Positions 53,549 to 63,071 of a stretch of DNA of 64,000 nt are shown here, in pieces. Source of the stretch: Wenzhouxiangellaceae bacterium (lineage in GTDB: Bacteria; Pseudomonadota; Gammaproteobacteria; Xanthomonadales; Wenzhouxiangellaceae); NCBI GenBank assembly GCA_028289455.1, contig JANQPN010000075.1, positions 62,001-126,000 of the forward strand. Reading direction: 5' to 3'. Positions within the stretch are counted from its first letter, which is position 1; each line of letters starts with the position of its first letter. Under the pieces are notes generated by a model, which saw only the letters and a list, made by a program, of their open reading frames with translations, did no database searches and had not been told where the DNA came from. The position numbers and the translations under genes are program-made.

Positions 53549-54703
53549 ATGCTTCAGCGGTTTACTTTACCACTACTCATTTTACTGTTCAGCGCGCCTG
53601 TTTTTGCCACCTGGTCTGTTGTTGTTTTTGATACTCAAACCCAGGAAGTTGGCGTTGCTTCCGCCACTTGTATTTCCAGTGAGCAGTTTCCCGGTATTGA
53701 TTTGCAGGCCTTATCACCGGTTATTGTAGTGGGTGAAGGCGCAGCGGCAGTGCAATCGCTGATTGATGCTTCAGGCGAGCGGCGGGGGATTATAGAAAGC
53801 GGTATCCGCAGCGGTCTCAGCAGCCAGGAAATAGTCAATCAATTGATCATGCTGCCGAATACCGGCGCACATCAGCATGGCGTAGTTGGTGCAGAGGACA
53901 GTTCAGAAACACACACCGGAGCCACCAACGGTCAACATGCTTCCGGGGTGGCCGGTAATGACGGAAACCTCTACTACGCCATTCAGGGCAATGTGCTGGC
54001 CGGTTCGGAAGTGGTCACCATGACAGAGCAGACATTGCTGAATACCGCCGGGGATGTAGCAGACAGAATGATGGCGGCGATGGAGACAGCCAGGGATTTC
54101 GGTGGTGACGGGCGTTGTTCGTGCGGGCCAGTTGCCGATGCCTGTGGTTCGCCGCCGCCGGCATTTGATAAGTCTGCACATGTAGGCTTTTTCTCGTTGT
54201 CTCGTTTTGGTGATACAGACGATGCCGTGTGTGATGCCAGTGGCTGTGCTGACGGCGATTATTACCTGAACATCAATATCGCTGATCAGCCGGCTGCAGC
54301 CGATGACCCTGTTGATCAGATGCGTGATCAGTTCGATACCATCCGTACCGGTTTGTTGAATCGTCCGGATGCGGCTCAATCGATTGTGGAGTTCATTGAA
54401 GTGGCTGAGGGGTATTTATTAAACCTTGAGTTACGTGATCACACCGGTCAGCCCATTCTGAACAGCGTCGATGATGTAACCGTCGAGCATGCGCCGGAAA
54501 GTGCCAACAGTACCAGTATAGGACCAGTACAGGACAACGGAGACGGTAGTTACAGCGCATTGCTGAGTTTGAATCGGGGCACCGGAGATGATGTTTTTCT
54601 GATTACCATTCAGGACATGGGACGGGTAGTCATCATACCGCCGAGGCATGCAACCCTGCGCCAGGAAACTTTTTTCCGAAATGGTTTTGAAATTGATGAT
54701 TGA
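53549..54703 (+). CDS. secreted DUF1028 protein, copy 1
   Basis: This 384-residue protein has a signal peptide (LPLLILLFSAPVFA), then the DUF1028 Ntn-like core: ATWSVVVFDTQTQEVGVASATC, IVVGEGAAAVQSLIDASGERR, PNTGAHQHGVVGA, DGNLYYAIQGNVLAGSEVV. It carries a Cys-containing insertion (GRCSCGPVADACGSPPP, AVCDASGCADGDYY) with six Cys near residues 190-235. The C-terminal domain (about 290-375) has a beta-sandwich look, and the tail ends ETFFRNGFEIDD. It is 70 bp from a close paralogue. The role of DUF1028 is unknown. Confidence 0.85.
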   Translation: MLQRFTLPLLILLFSAPVFATWSVVVFDTQTQEVGVASATCISSEQFPGIDLQALSPVIVVGEGAAAVQSLIDASGERRGIIESGIRSGLSSQEIVNQLIMLPNTGAHQHGVVGAEDSSETHTGATNGQHASGVAGNDGNLYYAIQGNVLAGSEVVTMTEQTLLNTAGDVADRMMAAMETARDFGGDGRCSCGPVADACGSPPPAFDKSAHVGFFSLSRFGDTDDAVCDASGCADGDYYLNINIADQPAAADDPVDQMRDQFDTIRTGLLNRPDAAQSIVEFIEVAEGYLLNLELRDHTGQPILNSVDDVTVEHAPESANSTSIGPVQDNGDGSYSALLSLNRGTGDDVFLITIQDMGRVVIIPPRHATLRQETFFRNGFEIDD

Positions 54704-54773
54704 TGGATCAGGAGCAGCACTGGTTGTTCCAGGAGCTGTCTGCCAATTCATTTTTGATATGGAATGACTTTAT

Positions 54774-55937
54774 ATGCTTAATCGTTTTACTTTAGCCGCA
54801 GCGCTCAGCTTTCTGGCGGCTCCCGCATTTGCCACCTGGTCGATCGTAGTATTTGACACTGAGACCCAGGAAGTGGGCGTGGCATCGGCAACCTGTGTTT
54901 CGAATGAACAGGAGCCGGGTATAGACCTGCTTACCGAGCTGCCGGTGATTGTGGTCGGGCAGGGCGGCGGGGTAGCCCAATCGCTGGTCGACGTTTCGGG
55001 AGAACGACGCCAAATTATGGACAGCGGTATCAGAGCCGGGATGGACAGCGACGCCATTGTGCAGCAGCTGATTGTATTACCGAATACCGGTTTGCATCAG
55101 CATGGTATTGCCGGTGCCGGAGCCAGCTCGGCGACACACACCGGAGCAACCAACTTCCCGCATGCATCAGGGGTATCAGGCAATGACGGGACACTGCATT
55201 ACGCAGTCCAGGGCAATGTGCTGGCGGGCCCCGAAGTTGTCACCATGACCGAGCAGACATTATTAAATACGTCGGGCGATCTGGCAGATAAAATGATGGC
55301 GGCAATGGAAACAGCCCGTGATTTTGGCGGTGACGGCCGTTGCTCCTGTCCTGGTGGACCGGATGCAGATTCCTGTGGTTCTCCTCCACCGGCTTTTGAT
55401 AAATCCGCCCATGTTGCATTCTTACAGTTGTCACGTTTTGGAGATACGGACGACACGGTTTGCAACAACTCCGGTTGTGCAGACGGCGAATACTACCTGA
55501 ATATCAATATTGATGATCAGCCGGCCGCGGCGGAAGACCCGGTAAATCAGCTGCGCGATCAGTTTGATTCCTTGCGTGACGGATTGTTGAATCGACCGGA
55601 TGCAGTGCAGTCTCAGCTCGAATTTATTGAGGTCACTGAGGGCTTTTTATTAACCCTGGAGTTGCGCGATCATACCGGTCAACCACTGCTGAGTGGAGTG
55701 GACAGTGTTACCGTGGAACATGCTCCTGACAGTGCCGCCAATTTTTCAATCAGCCCGGTGCAGGACAACAATGACGGCAGTTATAGTGTATTGCTCACCG
55801 CTGTAAGCACCGGCAACGGTGATGATGTGTTTCTGATCTCCATTCAGGATGTGGATCGGACAATTGTCATACCACCCAGACGTGCAGTCCTGCGGGTGGA
55901 GACTTTTTTCCGGAATGGGTTTGAAGATGAAAATTAA
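54774..55937 (+). CDS. secreted DUF1028 protein, copy 2
   Basis: This 387-residue protein is closely similar along its whole length to the gene before it (ATWSIVVFDTETQEVGVASATC, PNTGLHQHGIAGA, GRCSCPGGPDADSCGSPPP, VETFFRNGFEDEN). Signal peptide LAAALSFLAAPAFA. The Cys-rich insertion is kept with small changes (six Cys), suggesting disulfides or metal. Tandem duplication with retained domains points to preserved function in both. Confidence 0.85.
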   Translation: MLNRFTLAAALSFLAAPAFATWSIVVFDTETQEVGVASATCVSNEQEPGIDLLTELPVIVVGQGGGVAQSLVDVSGERRQIMDSGIRAGMDSDAIVQQLIVLPNTGLHQHGIAGAGASSATHTGATNFPHASGVSGNDGTLHYAVQGNVLAGPEVVTMTEQTLLNTSGDLADKMMAAMETARDFGGDGRCSCPGGPDADSCGSPPPAFDKSAHVAFLQLSRFGDTDDTVCNNSGCADGEYYLNINIDDQPAAAEDPVNQLRDQFDSLRDGLLNRPDAVQSQLEFIEVTEGFLLTLELRDHTGQPLLSGVDSVTVEHAPDSAANFSISPVQDNNDGSYSVLLTAVSTGNGDDVFLISIQDVDRTIVIPPRRAVLRVETFFRNGFEDEN

Positions 55938-56273
55938 GCCTGGCAGCAATGGCTCACGATTTCAACCTGTGTTGTGAACCCCAATAAAAATGCGGGGCAT
56001 GTACCTCACTGCCCCGCATTATCGCTTAAACCAACTTTCGTTGGATACGTACCAAAGCGATTCCAAAAACCTGCTTCTATTTTTCCTGTCATCGTTTAAC
56101 AGTATCTCAGCCAGATAATGCCATAGCCATGGTTGAGAAATAGTTAACAGTCGTAAATTGTCTTCCGGCCGAATCTTTAATTGCTCACAGCTGAGTTTGA
56201 TTCTGTCTTCTCATGATTGCATTCCTGTGCCAGTCAGGCTACTTTGACCGGCATTGTTTTATCGGGAGCTGAT
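55938..56273. other. 336-bp gene-free gap
   Basis: This gap between the second DUF1028 gene and the BNR-protein start has the strong hairpin at 55989-56020, a second small hairpin CCAAC-TTTC-GTTGG (56031-56044), and otherwise AT-rich DNA where the promoter of the next gene should lie. No convincing reading frame. Confidence 0.6.
55989..56020. terminator. intrinsic-terminator-like hairpin after the DUF1028 pair
   Basis: AATGCGGGGCA (55989-55999), 10-nt loop, TGCCCCGCATT (56010-56020): a perfect 11-bp stem 51 bp after the stop. On the plus strand it is followed by ATCGC; on the minus strand by TTTTATTG, so the T-run is on the minus side, yet the position fits an end for the plus transcript. 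Confidence 0.55.
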
Positions 56274-59231
56274 ATGTTGATGATCTGTCGCGCCATTGTT
56301 ATTTTTCTGACATGTTTATGGGTGCTGTCTGCCGAGGCACGCCGGCCTGAAGGCGCCGATCCGGCGGATTATGCAGCCAAGCAGGCCAGTTGGGAGCAAC
56401 GGCTCAGCCTGCAGCAAAACTCAGTTTTCGCAGGTCTGCGCTGGCGTGATGTCGGTCCGGTAGTGCAGGGCGGCAGAGTCGTTGATATTGAAGTATCACC
56501 TGAGCACCCGTACACCTTTTATGCTGCCTATGCTTCCGGTGGGTTATGGAAAACCACCAATAACGGTGTCACTTTTGAACCTGTTTTTGATCATATGCCG
56601 ACAATGATCATGGGTGACATCGCGATAGATCCCAACAACGCCGATACTATTTGGGTCGGTACCGGGGAGCCCAATTCATCACGTTCATCCTACGGCGGTT
56701 TGGGTATGTACAAATCCTCAGACGGTGGTGCCAGTTGGCAGCATATGGGGCTGGAGGAAACCGATCGAATCGGGCGGGTATTGATTGATCCGCGCAACAG
56801 CAACCGCATCCTGGTGGCTGCATTGGGCAAGTTATATACCAGCGGAGGTCAGCGTGGCGTATTTGTCAGCAATGATGGAGGTCAAAGCTGGCGTAACACG
56901 CTGCCGGGCGGGGACTGGGTAGGCGCTATTGATCTGGTCATGGCGCCGGATAACCCGGATGTAGTCTATGCTGCCACCTGGGACCGCAAGCGCACGCCGT
57001 GGGAGTTTACTGAAGGAGGCGATGGCTCCGGTATCTGGCGGTCCGATGATGGAGGTAATACCTGGTCAAGACTAAATACCCGCAACGGTAGTGGACTGCC
57101 GTCTGGGGGCTATGTGGGCAGAATCGGGCTGGCGGTGGCACCCAGCCAGCCGCAAACCATCTATGCGGTTATTGATAACCAGGAGCCCTTGCCGGAATCT
57201 GAATGGGACCTGGGAGACCGTCCATTGGGGGCCAAACGTCTTAAGCATATGACCAAGTCACAGTTCCTGGGCCAGAGCAAAGATGAAATTGAAGCGTTTA
57301 TCCGCAGCAACGATCTGGCCGTTGATGTTTCTGCAGACAGTCTGATTGAAATGCTGGAAAACGATGAGGTGACAATACAGGATCTGCTGGCAGAGCTGGG
57401 GAATGCCAATGCGAATCTGTTCAATACGGATATTAAGGGTCTGGAAATCTACCGCAGCGATGATGAAGGCGGCAGCTGGAGAAAAACCCATGAAGGGCCT
57501 ATTGCTCAGGTTGTCTACAGTTATGGATACTACTTCGGTCAAATCCGAGTGGCACCGGATGACCCTGAAAGAATCTATGTGGTTGGTGTCCCGATCATTA
57601 CTTCTGCAGACGGCGGTAAGACTTTCGATGGCAGCATCAACGACCCTAGTGTGCATGTCGACTATCACGCCTGGTGGATTAACCCGGAAAACGCACAGCA
57701 CATGATTCTGGGTAATGACGGTGGCATCGATATGACCTATGACGGCGGAAAGAGCTGGATCAAACTGGATGCCCAGCCGGTTGGCCAGTTTTACGCGATC
57801 GCCGTTGATATGGCCACCCCATACAATGTTTATGGCGGGCTGCAGGACAATGGAACACTGAAAGGCTCCAGCCGTAGCGATTGGCGCGATGGTTCTTCCT
57901 GGCAGCGGATTTTTGGTGGAGATGGTTTTTATGCGGCGATAGATGATGAAGACGGGCAAACCTATGTCGGTTTTCAGTTTGGTAATTATGCGCGCCTGGG
58001 TGATGGACCGCCGGCTGGAGTAAGACCGCGAGACGGGCTTGGTGAACAGGCCTTGCGCTACAACTGGATGTCACCGATAGCATTGTCTCCGCATAATCCG
58101 GATATCGTTTATTTTGGTACCAACAAGCTGTTCCGGTCAATGGACGAAGGTGATAGCTGGACTGCCATCAGTGGTGATCTGAGCTTGAGTGAACAGCGCG
58201 GTGATGTGCCGTTTGGCACCATCACCACACTGTCCGAATCACCCATGCAGTTTGGCCAGATATGGGTGGGGACTGATGACGGACAGGTATGGATGACAGC
58301 CAGTGCCGGTGCTGAGTGGAATAATGTTTCTGATGGACTGCCGGAAGATCGCTGGGTAACCCGCGTGGAAGCCTCACGATTTAACAGAGAACGCGCTTAC
58401 ATCAGTCTGAACGGTTATCGTAATGATGATATCAGCGCCTACATATATCGGACGGACAACAGCGGTGAGGCCTGGCAGGACATCAGCAATAACATCCCGG
58501 CTGAAGCCGTCAATGTCATCAGGGAAGACCCGGTCAATGAGAATGTACTGTATGTGGGTACAGACCGAGGTGTGTACGTCAGTTTGAATGGCGGAGACAG
58601 CTGGAGCGTGCTGGGCAGCGGTCTACCAAACGTACCGGTTCACGATCTGGTGGTGCATCCGCGAGATCGGGAACTGGTGGCCGGCACACATGGCCGCAGC
58701 ATATGGATCATCGATGCGCTGCCTGTCCAGGAGTTAACAGCGGATGTGCATGATGCGCCTCTGCATGTTTTTCATATAGATGATGTTCAGGCCAGTCGCA
58801 ACTGGCGCAGCCGACGCTCACCATGGTTTTTCCGGGAAGCTAATGCTGATGACGTGGAGGTCAAATTCTGGTCACAGGTTGGCGGGAATGGACAATTTGA
58901 AATTGTTGATGAAAACCAGCGGGTATTGCAGAGTAGCTCACTGGAAGTGCAGCAGGGGATCAATTCCTTCAATTGGAATTTATTGCTGAATCAGGACAGC
59001 GCATTGGCTGCTGAACAGGCCGTCAATGCAGAAAAGGACCAGGTTCAAGCCAAAGATACACCGTTGCAGCAATCGGTACAGCTGGGACATCCATTGTATA
59101 TTTTACCGGGCAGCTATGAAGTAAGAATTACGGTCGGCAGCAACAGCGCCAGTGGAGATCTGTCTGTCAAGCCGCCCCGCGGTTTTGAACCACGTGCCAA
59201 GTCAAAACCGAAAATACGCGGAGAAAAATAA
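56274..59231 (+). CDS. large secreted sortilin/BNR-like beta-propeller protein
   Basis: ATG 56274 follows GGGAG at 5 nt; a longer frame starts at 56217. This 985-residue protein has a signal peptide (AIVIFLTCLWVLSAEA) and many Asp-box repeats (SSDGGASW, SNDGGQSW, SDDGGNTW, SDDEGGSW, NGGDSW), forming one or two large propellers (VPS10/sialidase-like). WRDVGPVVQGGRVVDIEVSP near the start is typical of this glycosidase-like family. A helical, acidic stretch (about residues 303-388: KSQFLGQSKDEIEAFIRSN) interrupts two blades. The C-terminal 150 residues are non-propeller. Substrate unknown. Confidence 0.88.
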   Translation: MLMICRAIVIFLTCLWVLSAEARRPEGADPADYAAKQASWEQRLSLQQNSVFAGLRWRDVGPVVQGGRVVDIEVSPEHPYTFYAAYASGGLWKTTNNGVTFEPVFDHMPTMIMGDIAIDPNNADTIWVGTGEPNSSRSSYGGLGMYKSSDGGASWQHMGLEETDRIGRVLIDPRNSNRILVAALGKLYTSGGQRGVFVSNDGGQSWRNTLPGGDWVGAIDLVMAPDNPDVVYAATWDRKRTPWEFTEGGDGSGIWRSDDGGNTWSRLNTRNGSGLPSGGYVGRIGLAVAPSQPQTIYAVIDNQEPLPESEWDLGDRPLGAKRLKHMTKSQFLGQSKDEIEAFIRSNDLAVDVSADSLIEMLENDEVTIQDLLAELGNANANLFNTDIKGLEIYRSDDEGGSWRKTHEGPIAQVVYSYGYYFGQIRVAPDDPERIYVVGVPIITSADGGKTFDGSINDPSVHVDYHAWWINPENAQHMILGNDGGIDMTYDGGKSWIKLDAQPVGQFYAIAVDMATPYNVYGGLQDNGTLKGSSRSDWRDGSSWQRIFGGDGFYAAIDDEDGQTYVGFQFGNYARLGDGPPAGVRPRDGLGEQALRYNWMSPIALSPHNPDIVYFGTNKLFRSMDEGDSWTAISGDLSLSEQRGDVPFGTITTLSESPMQFGQIWVGTDDGQVWMTASAGAEWNNVSDGLPEDRWVTRVEASRFNRERAYISLNGYRNDDISAYIYRTDNSGEAWQDISNNIPAEAVNVIREDPVNENVLYVGTDRGVYVSLNGGDSWSVLGSGLPNVPVHDLVVHPRDRELVAGTHGRSIWIIDALPVQELTADVHDAPLHVFHIDDVQASRNWRSRRSPWFFREANADDVEVKFWSQVGGNGQFEIVDENQRVLQSSSLEVQQGINSFNWNLLLNQDSALAAEQAVNAEKDQVQAKDTPLQQSVQLGHPLYILPGSYEVRITVGSNSASGDLSVKPPRGFEPRAKSKPKIRGEK

Positions 59232-59266
59232 GACTTAATCAAAAGGTTTGGAATATTTAAGGTGAA

Positions 59267-60331
59267 ATGATGAAAGGGATACATAATTGCTATCGCAACA
59301 GATCGTTCAGTTTTATGCTGATGATGTTGACATTAGCGGCGACTGCATTTGCTCAAACAGCATTTGCTCAATCAGGTTCGCTGGTGGTGCCGTTTCCCGA
59401 ATCTGGCAGCTGGTTTAATGCTGATGCAGCGGATCGAACAGGCTTTAATATGGAGGTTCAGGATGGAATTCTCAGCGGTGCATATTACGGTTACGATGGA
59501 CAGGGCAATCAGGCCTGGCTGTTATTTTCCGGCCCGCTAGATTTTGCCCCGACCGGTTTTGTTTTCTCAGGCGAATTAACGCGTTCCAGCGGCGGTGGTT
59601 GCATAGTGGATTGTGATAACGCCAATACTCAGAGCGAACACAGTGTTGAGGTGGCCGGAATGCTCGACATTGAGTTTCTGGGTCGCAGTTCAGCCCGGTT
59701 CCGTATCGATGATGGCGAATTCCAGCCTATTAATGTACTCAGCTATGGCACCAGTGCACAAGCAGTTTTTCCAGAATTTCCCGAAGTGCAGGTGCATAAC
59801 TTTACCGGGACGTGGCTGCTGGAAATGAAATTTCTGGATCAATGCGGTAATTTTGAAGCTGCCACAGTTGTGCGAATCAGCGACCAGCAGATAGATCAAA
59901 GCGCCCCAGGGAATATCAGATTTGATTTTGCCGAATCGGTATTTGACGCATCATCCGTATTTACCGGCGATATGAGCCCGGTTACCGCCGCAATTCAGCA
60001 AAAAGCTACGGTTGATATTGGACTGGCTATTAGCGGCAGCGATGAAGTAACGCCGGTACCCCAGTGTTCTCCGGCGATTAATACATTTCCTCAAACCGGA
60101 GAGTTGCAGTGCCTGGTATCCAATTTACTGGATGAAAATGCATCCCCGAAACCTGTTTGTGTCATCAGTGCAGATCCGAATTCCGGCGTGATTCCGGATG
60201 TAATGCTGGTGTTTGATCCAACATCAAGCAGCGATGTCCGAATTGAAGGCGAGGCCCGTATTATCAGTAATAACAACAACTCATTTTTTGGTGCCGGGTT
60301 TTTCACTGCGCATCGACTGAATTATGATTAA
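59267..60331 (+). CDS. secreted WFN-module protein, paralogue 1
   Basis: ATG 59267 (ATGATG) lies 35 bp after the BNR gene. This 354-residue protein has a signal peptide containing a duplicated cleavage motif (AFAQTAFAQ). The module: ESGSWFNADAADRTGFNMEV, SGAYYGYDGQGNQAWLLFSG, TRSSGGGCIVDCDN (two Cys) and SVEVAGMLDIEFLGRSSARF. Residues 180-354 form a second domain of unknown type ending HRLNYD. Function unknown. Confidence 0.75.
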   Translation: MMKGIHNCYRNRSFSFMLMMLTLAATAFAQTAFAQSGSLVVPFPESGSWFNADAADRTGFNMEVQDGILSGAYYGYDGQGNQAWLLFSGPLDFAPTGFVFSGELTRSSGGGCIVDCDNANTQSEHSVEVAGMLDIEFLGRSSARFRIDDGEFQPINVLSYGTSAQAVFPEFPEVQVHNFTGTWLLEMKFLDQCGNFEAATVVRISDQQIDQSAPGNIRFDFAESVFDASSVFTGDMSPVTAAIQQKATVDIGLAISGSDEVTPVPQCSPAINTFPQTGELQCLVSNLLDENASPKPVCVISADPNSGVIPDVMLVFDPTSSSDVRIEGEARIISNNNNSFFGAGFFTAHRLNYD

Positions 60332-60383
60332 CCGCTGAACAGTAGTGCAGGCCGGCACAATTGTGGTGTGAAGGTGAGGAATT

Positions 60384-61442
60384 ATGCTCAAGTATCGTAC
60401 TAAAGAGATTCAGCAGGTATGTTATCCAATTGTCATGCTGGTGCTGCTTGTAACTTTCTGGAGCAACGTATCTTTTGCTTCATTTAGATTGGTTGCACCT
60501 GAGTCGGGCAGCTGGTTTAACCATGAAGCCAATAATAAAACCGGCTTGAATATGGAATTCCAGGGTGGTCATTTGAGTGGTGCTTACTATGGCTTTGACG
60601 GCAGTGGTGAGCAGGTTTGGCTGCTGTTTTCCGGACGATTGAATGTTAATACCGGTGGTTCCGGTATGTATACCTTTTCGGGTGATTTGACCCGGTCCAG
60701 TGGTGGAGGGTGCATCATTGACTGTGCTGGCGCCGATGGGATACCTCATTCAGTTGAAACCGTTGGCACCATTGATATTGAATTCATGGCTCGCAGCCTG
60801 GCCCGCTTCAGGGTCAATGACAATGAATATCAAACGATAATGCCGTTGACCTACGGCACCGCTGCGGAAAGAGTCTTTGAACCGGAACTTGCACCGCCCC
60901 TGGTTGATTTCACGGGTTTTTGGACACTTGAATATGATTTGGCATTTTTCTGTTCGCATCCTGATTTCGCTACAGTTCTGAGTATCCGTGACCGAACCAC
61001 ACTGGGTCATCTGTCCGGTGTTCGCTATACAGTGGATGAAACCAGTACAGGAGAGGCGATATTTCAGGTGCCGCAATTACCGGGTTTAGCGCAGGCCAGC
61101 AGCGTACCCGGAAAGCCTGCTGTGAATATTATCGGGCAACAGAGCAGCGAAAACTCTGGGGATCTTTCTATTGGCCCGCAGTGTACGCCGCCGGCGTATA
61201 CCTTTTTCCTTTCAGCGGAAATGGTCTGTGAAAGAGTTCAGGAAGATGGAGAAGAGAAGGCGGTTTGCCTGATTCAGGCGAATGAGGAAGTACCACTTGA
61301 AATGGCGGAAACAGTATTCAAATTTTATCCGGCAGACACCAGTGATGCACGCATTGAAGGAGTGGTTATGTATCGTTTCCCTGACTCAGAAGGATTCTCT
61401 GCCAATGGCCAATTTCGTGCCTGGAAATTACATTACGACTGA
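60384..61442 (+). CDS. secreted WFN-module protein, paralogue 2
   Basis: This 352-residue protein is homologous to the preceding gene throughout (ESGSWFNHEANNKTGLNMEF, SGAYYGFDGSGEQVWLLFSG, TRSSGGGCIIDCAG, ending WKLHYD). Its signal peptide is VMLVLLVTFWSNVSFA. The second domain is more divergent (FFCSHPDFATVLSIRDR). It is 52 bp after paralogue 1, so a tandem duplication is likely. Confidence 0.75.
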   Translation: MLKYRTKEIQQVCYPIVMLVLLVTFWSNVSFASFRLVAPESGSWFNHEANNKTGLNMEFQGGHLSGAYYGFDGSGEQVWLLFSGRLNVNTGGSGMYTFSGDLTRSSGGGCIIDCAGADGIPHSVETVGTIDIEFMARSLARFRVNDNEYQTIMPLTYGTAAERVFEPELAPPLVDFTGFWTLEYDLAFFCSHPDFATVLSIRDRTTLGHLSGVRYTVDETSTGEAIFQVPQLPGLAQASSVPGKPAVNIIGQQSSENSGDLSIGPQCTPPAYTFFLSAEMVCERVQEDGEEKAVCLIQANEEVPLEMAETVFKFYPADTSDARIEGVVMYRFPDSEGFSANGQFRAWKLHYD

Positions 61443-61520
61443 TACGGAGTGGCGCCAGAGTATTGCATCAGAGCAGAGCAGCTGCTGCCTCTCCCGATTT
61501 GTATAAATCCACGCGTGAGA

Positions 61521-63071
61521 TTATTTAAGGTTTTTGTTGCGTAGGAAAGAATCAGCGACGGCATAAGCCGATTGTCCTTCCTGATCAACCGCATAATTAA
61601 GCAACTGCATTTGTTGTTCATCAATGAGACCGGCCAGGCGGCTGAGAACTTCAGCAACTTCAGGGTATTTGTTTAATATCTCTTGGCGTATCAGCGGGGC
61701 AGCATAATAGGGCGGAAAAAAGCCTTTATCGTCATGAAGAACCGTCAGGTTAAATGCGGGAATCCTTCCATCTGTCGAGTTGCCGCTGACCACATCCACA
61801 TCACCATTCAGCGCTGCCTGATACAGCAGGCTTAGATCCATTTCAGCTGTATTGCCGAAGTCAAAGCCATAGGCTTGGATGAATCCCGGATAGCCATCCG
61901 CTCGTTCATAAAACTCGGATGCAAAACCGATAGTCAGATCATCAGCCAGTGGTGACAGCTCGCTGATGGAGCTAATGCCGTGTTGATCAGCAAAGCTCTG
62001 CCTTACGGCAATTGCATAAGTATCATCGAAGCCGAATGGCTCCAGCCATTCAATATTGAACTGGTCTCTGTAATCCTGCTTAACCAGGGTATAAGTTTGT
62101 TCAGGCGACAGTGTTTGCTGTCGATTAAGAATGACTCTATAGCCGGTGCCGGTATATTCCGGATAAATATCCAGTTCATCATTCAACATGGCCTGATGAC
62201 AGATGGTGATACTACCCAGATTGAATTTCCGCTCAACCTGCAATTCTGTGTGAGCTTCAAGCATTTGGGCCATCAGCTCGCCCAGAATAAACTGTTCTGT
62301 GAAGTTTTTGCTGCCTATGCGGATGGTATCTGCAGGCTGGCGGTTGTTAACACCGAACAGCATAACCAGCAGCACAACTGCAGCGCCGGCCGGCAGCCAT
62401 TTCCAAGCCCATTTATGCGGGCGCGCACGTGTTACTGGTGTGTTGCGGGTTATCATTCGCTGCTCAATCCGATGGATCACAAAATCCAGCAATAACGCCA
62501 GCAGAGCAGCTGGCACTGCACCCAGCAGAATCAGCCGGGTGTTACTGACTGCCAGTCCGCGGATGATGAAATCTCCCAGACCGCCGGCACCGATAAATGC
62601 TGCCAGTGTAGCAATACCCACACCGATAACCGCAGCTGTGCGGATACCGGCGACAATCACCGGCAGACCCAGTGGTAACTCGACTTTCAACAGCCGTTGC
62701 CTGCTGGTAAAACCCAGTGCATTGGTGGCTTCTATGATGTCCGCAGGAACCCCTTCCAGTGCGGTGATGGTGTTGCGCACTATCGGCAGCAGCGCATACA
62801 GTGTCAGCGCCAGTAACGCCGGCAATGCACCGATACCGAAAAAAGGCAGTAAAAATGCCAGCATAGCTAGGCTGGGAATGGTCTGCAGGATACTGATGAC
62901 TGCCATGACCACGTGTTTGAAACGCTGCTGGCGGGTCAGCCAGATTCCCACAGGAACTCCTATCAGGATGGCGGCTGCGGTGGACACGCCGGTCAATAAT
63001 AAGTGTTGCAGAACTTTGTCCAGCAGTTCTCCCGACCGTTCGTTGATAAAACTGAACAGCTCAGTGATCAT
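61521..63071 (-). CDS. osmoprotectant ABC transporter, permease fused to substrate-binding domain
   Basis: This 516-residue protein has a permease half (about 1-220) with the EAA-like loop ALEGVPADIIEATNALGFTSRQRLLKVELPLGLPVI and a hydrophobic segment (218-240). It is followed by an OpuAC-type binding domain (about 250-516: TIRIGSKNFTEQFILGELMAQMLEAH, QAMLNDELDIYPEYTGTGY). This fusion (OpuF/OpuCB-CC-like) imports glycine betaine or related compounds. It overlaps the ATPase gene by 11 bp. Confidence 0.93.
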   Translation of the reverse strand: MITELFSFINERSGELLDKVLQHLLLTGVSTAAAILIGVPVGIWLTRQQRFKHVVMAVISILQTIPSLAMLAFLLPFFGIGALPALLALTLYALLPIVRNTITALEGVPADIIEATNALGFTSRQRLLKVELPLGLPVIVAGIRTAAVIGVGIATLAAFIGAGGLGDFIIRGLAVSNTRLILLGAVPAALLALLLDFVIHRIEQRMITRNTPVTRARPHKWAWKWLPAGAAVVLLVMLFGVNNRQPADTIRIGSKNFTEQFILGELMAQMLEAHTELQVERKFNLGSITICHQAMLNDELDIYPEYTGTGYRVILNRQQTLSPEQTYTLVKQDYRDQFNIEWLEPFGFDDTYAIAVRQSFADQHGISSISELSPLADDLTIGFASEFYERADGYPGFIQAYGFDFGNTAEMDLSLLYQAALNGDVDVVSGNSTDGRIPAFNLTVLHDDKGFFPPYYAAPLIRQEILNKYPEVAEVLSRLAGLIDEQQMQLLNYAVDQEGQSAYAVADSFLRNKNLK

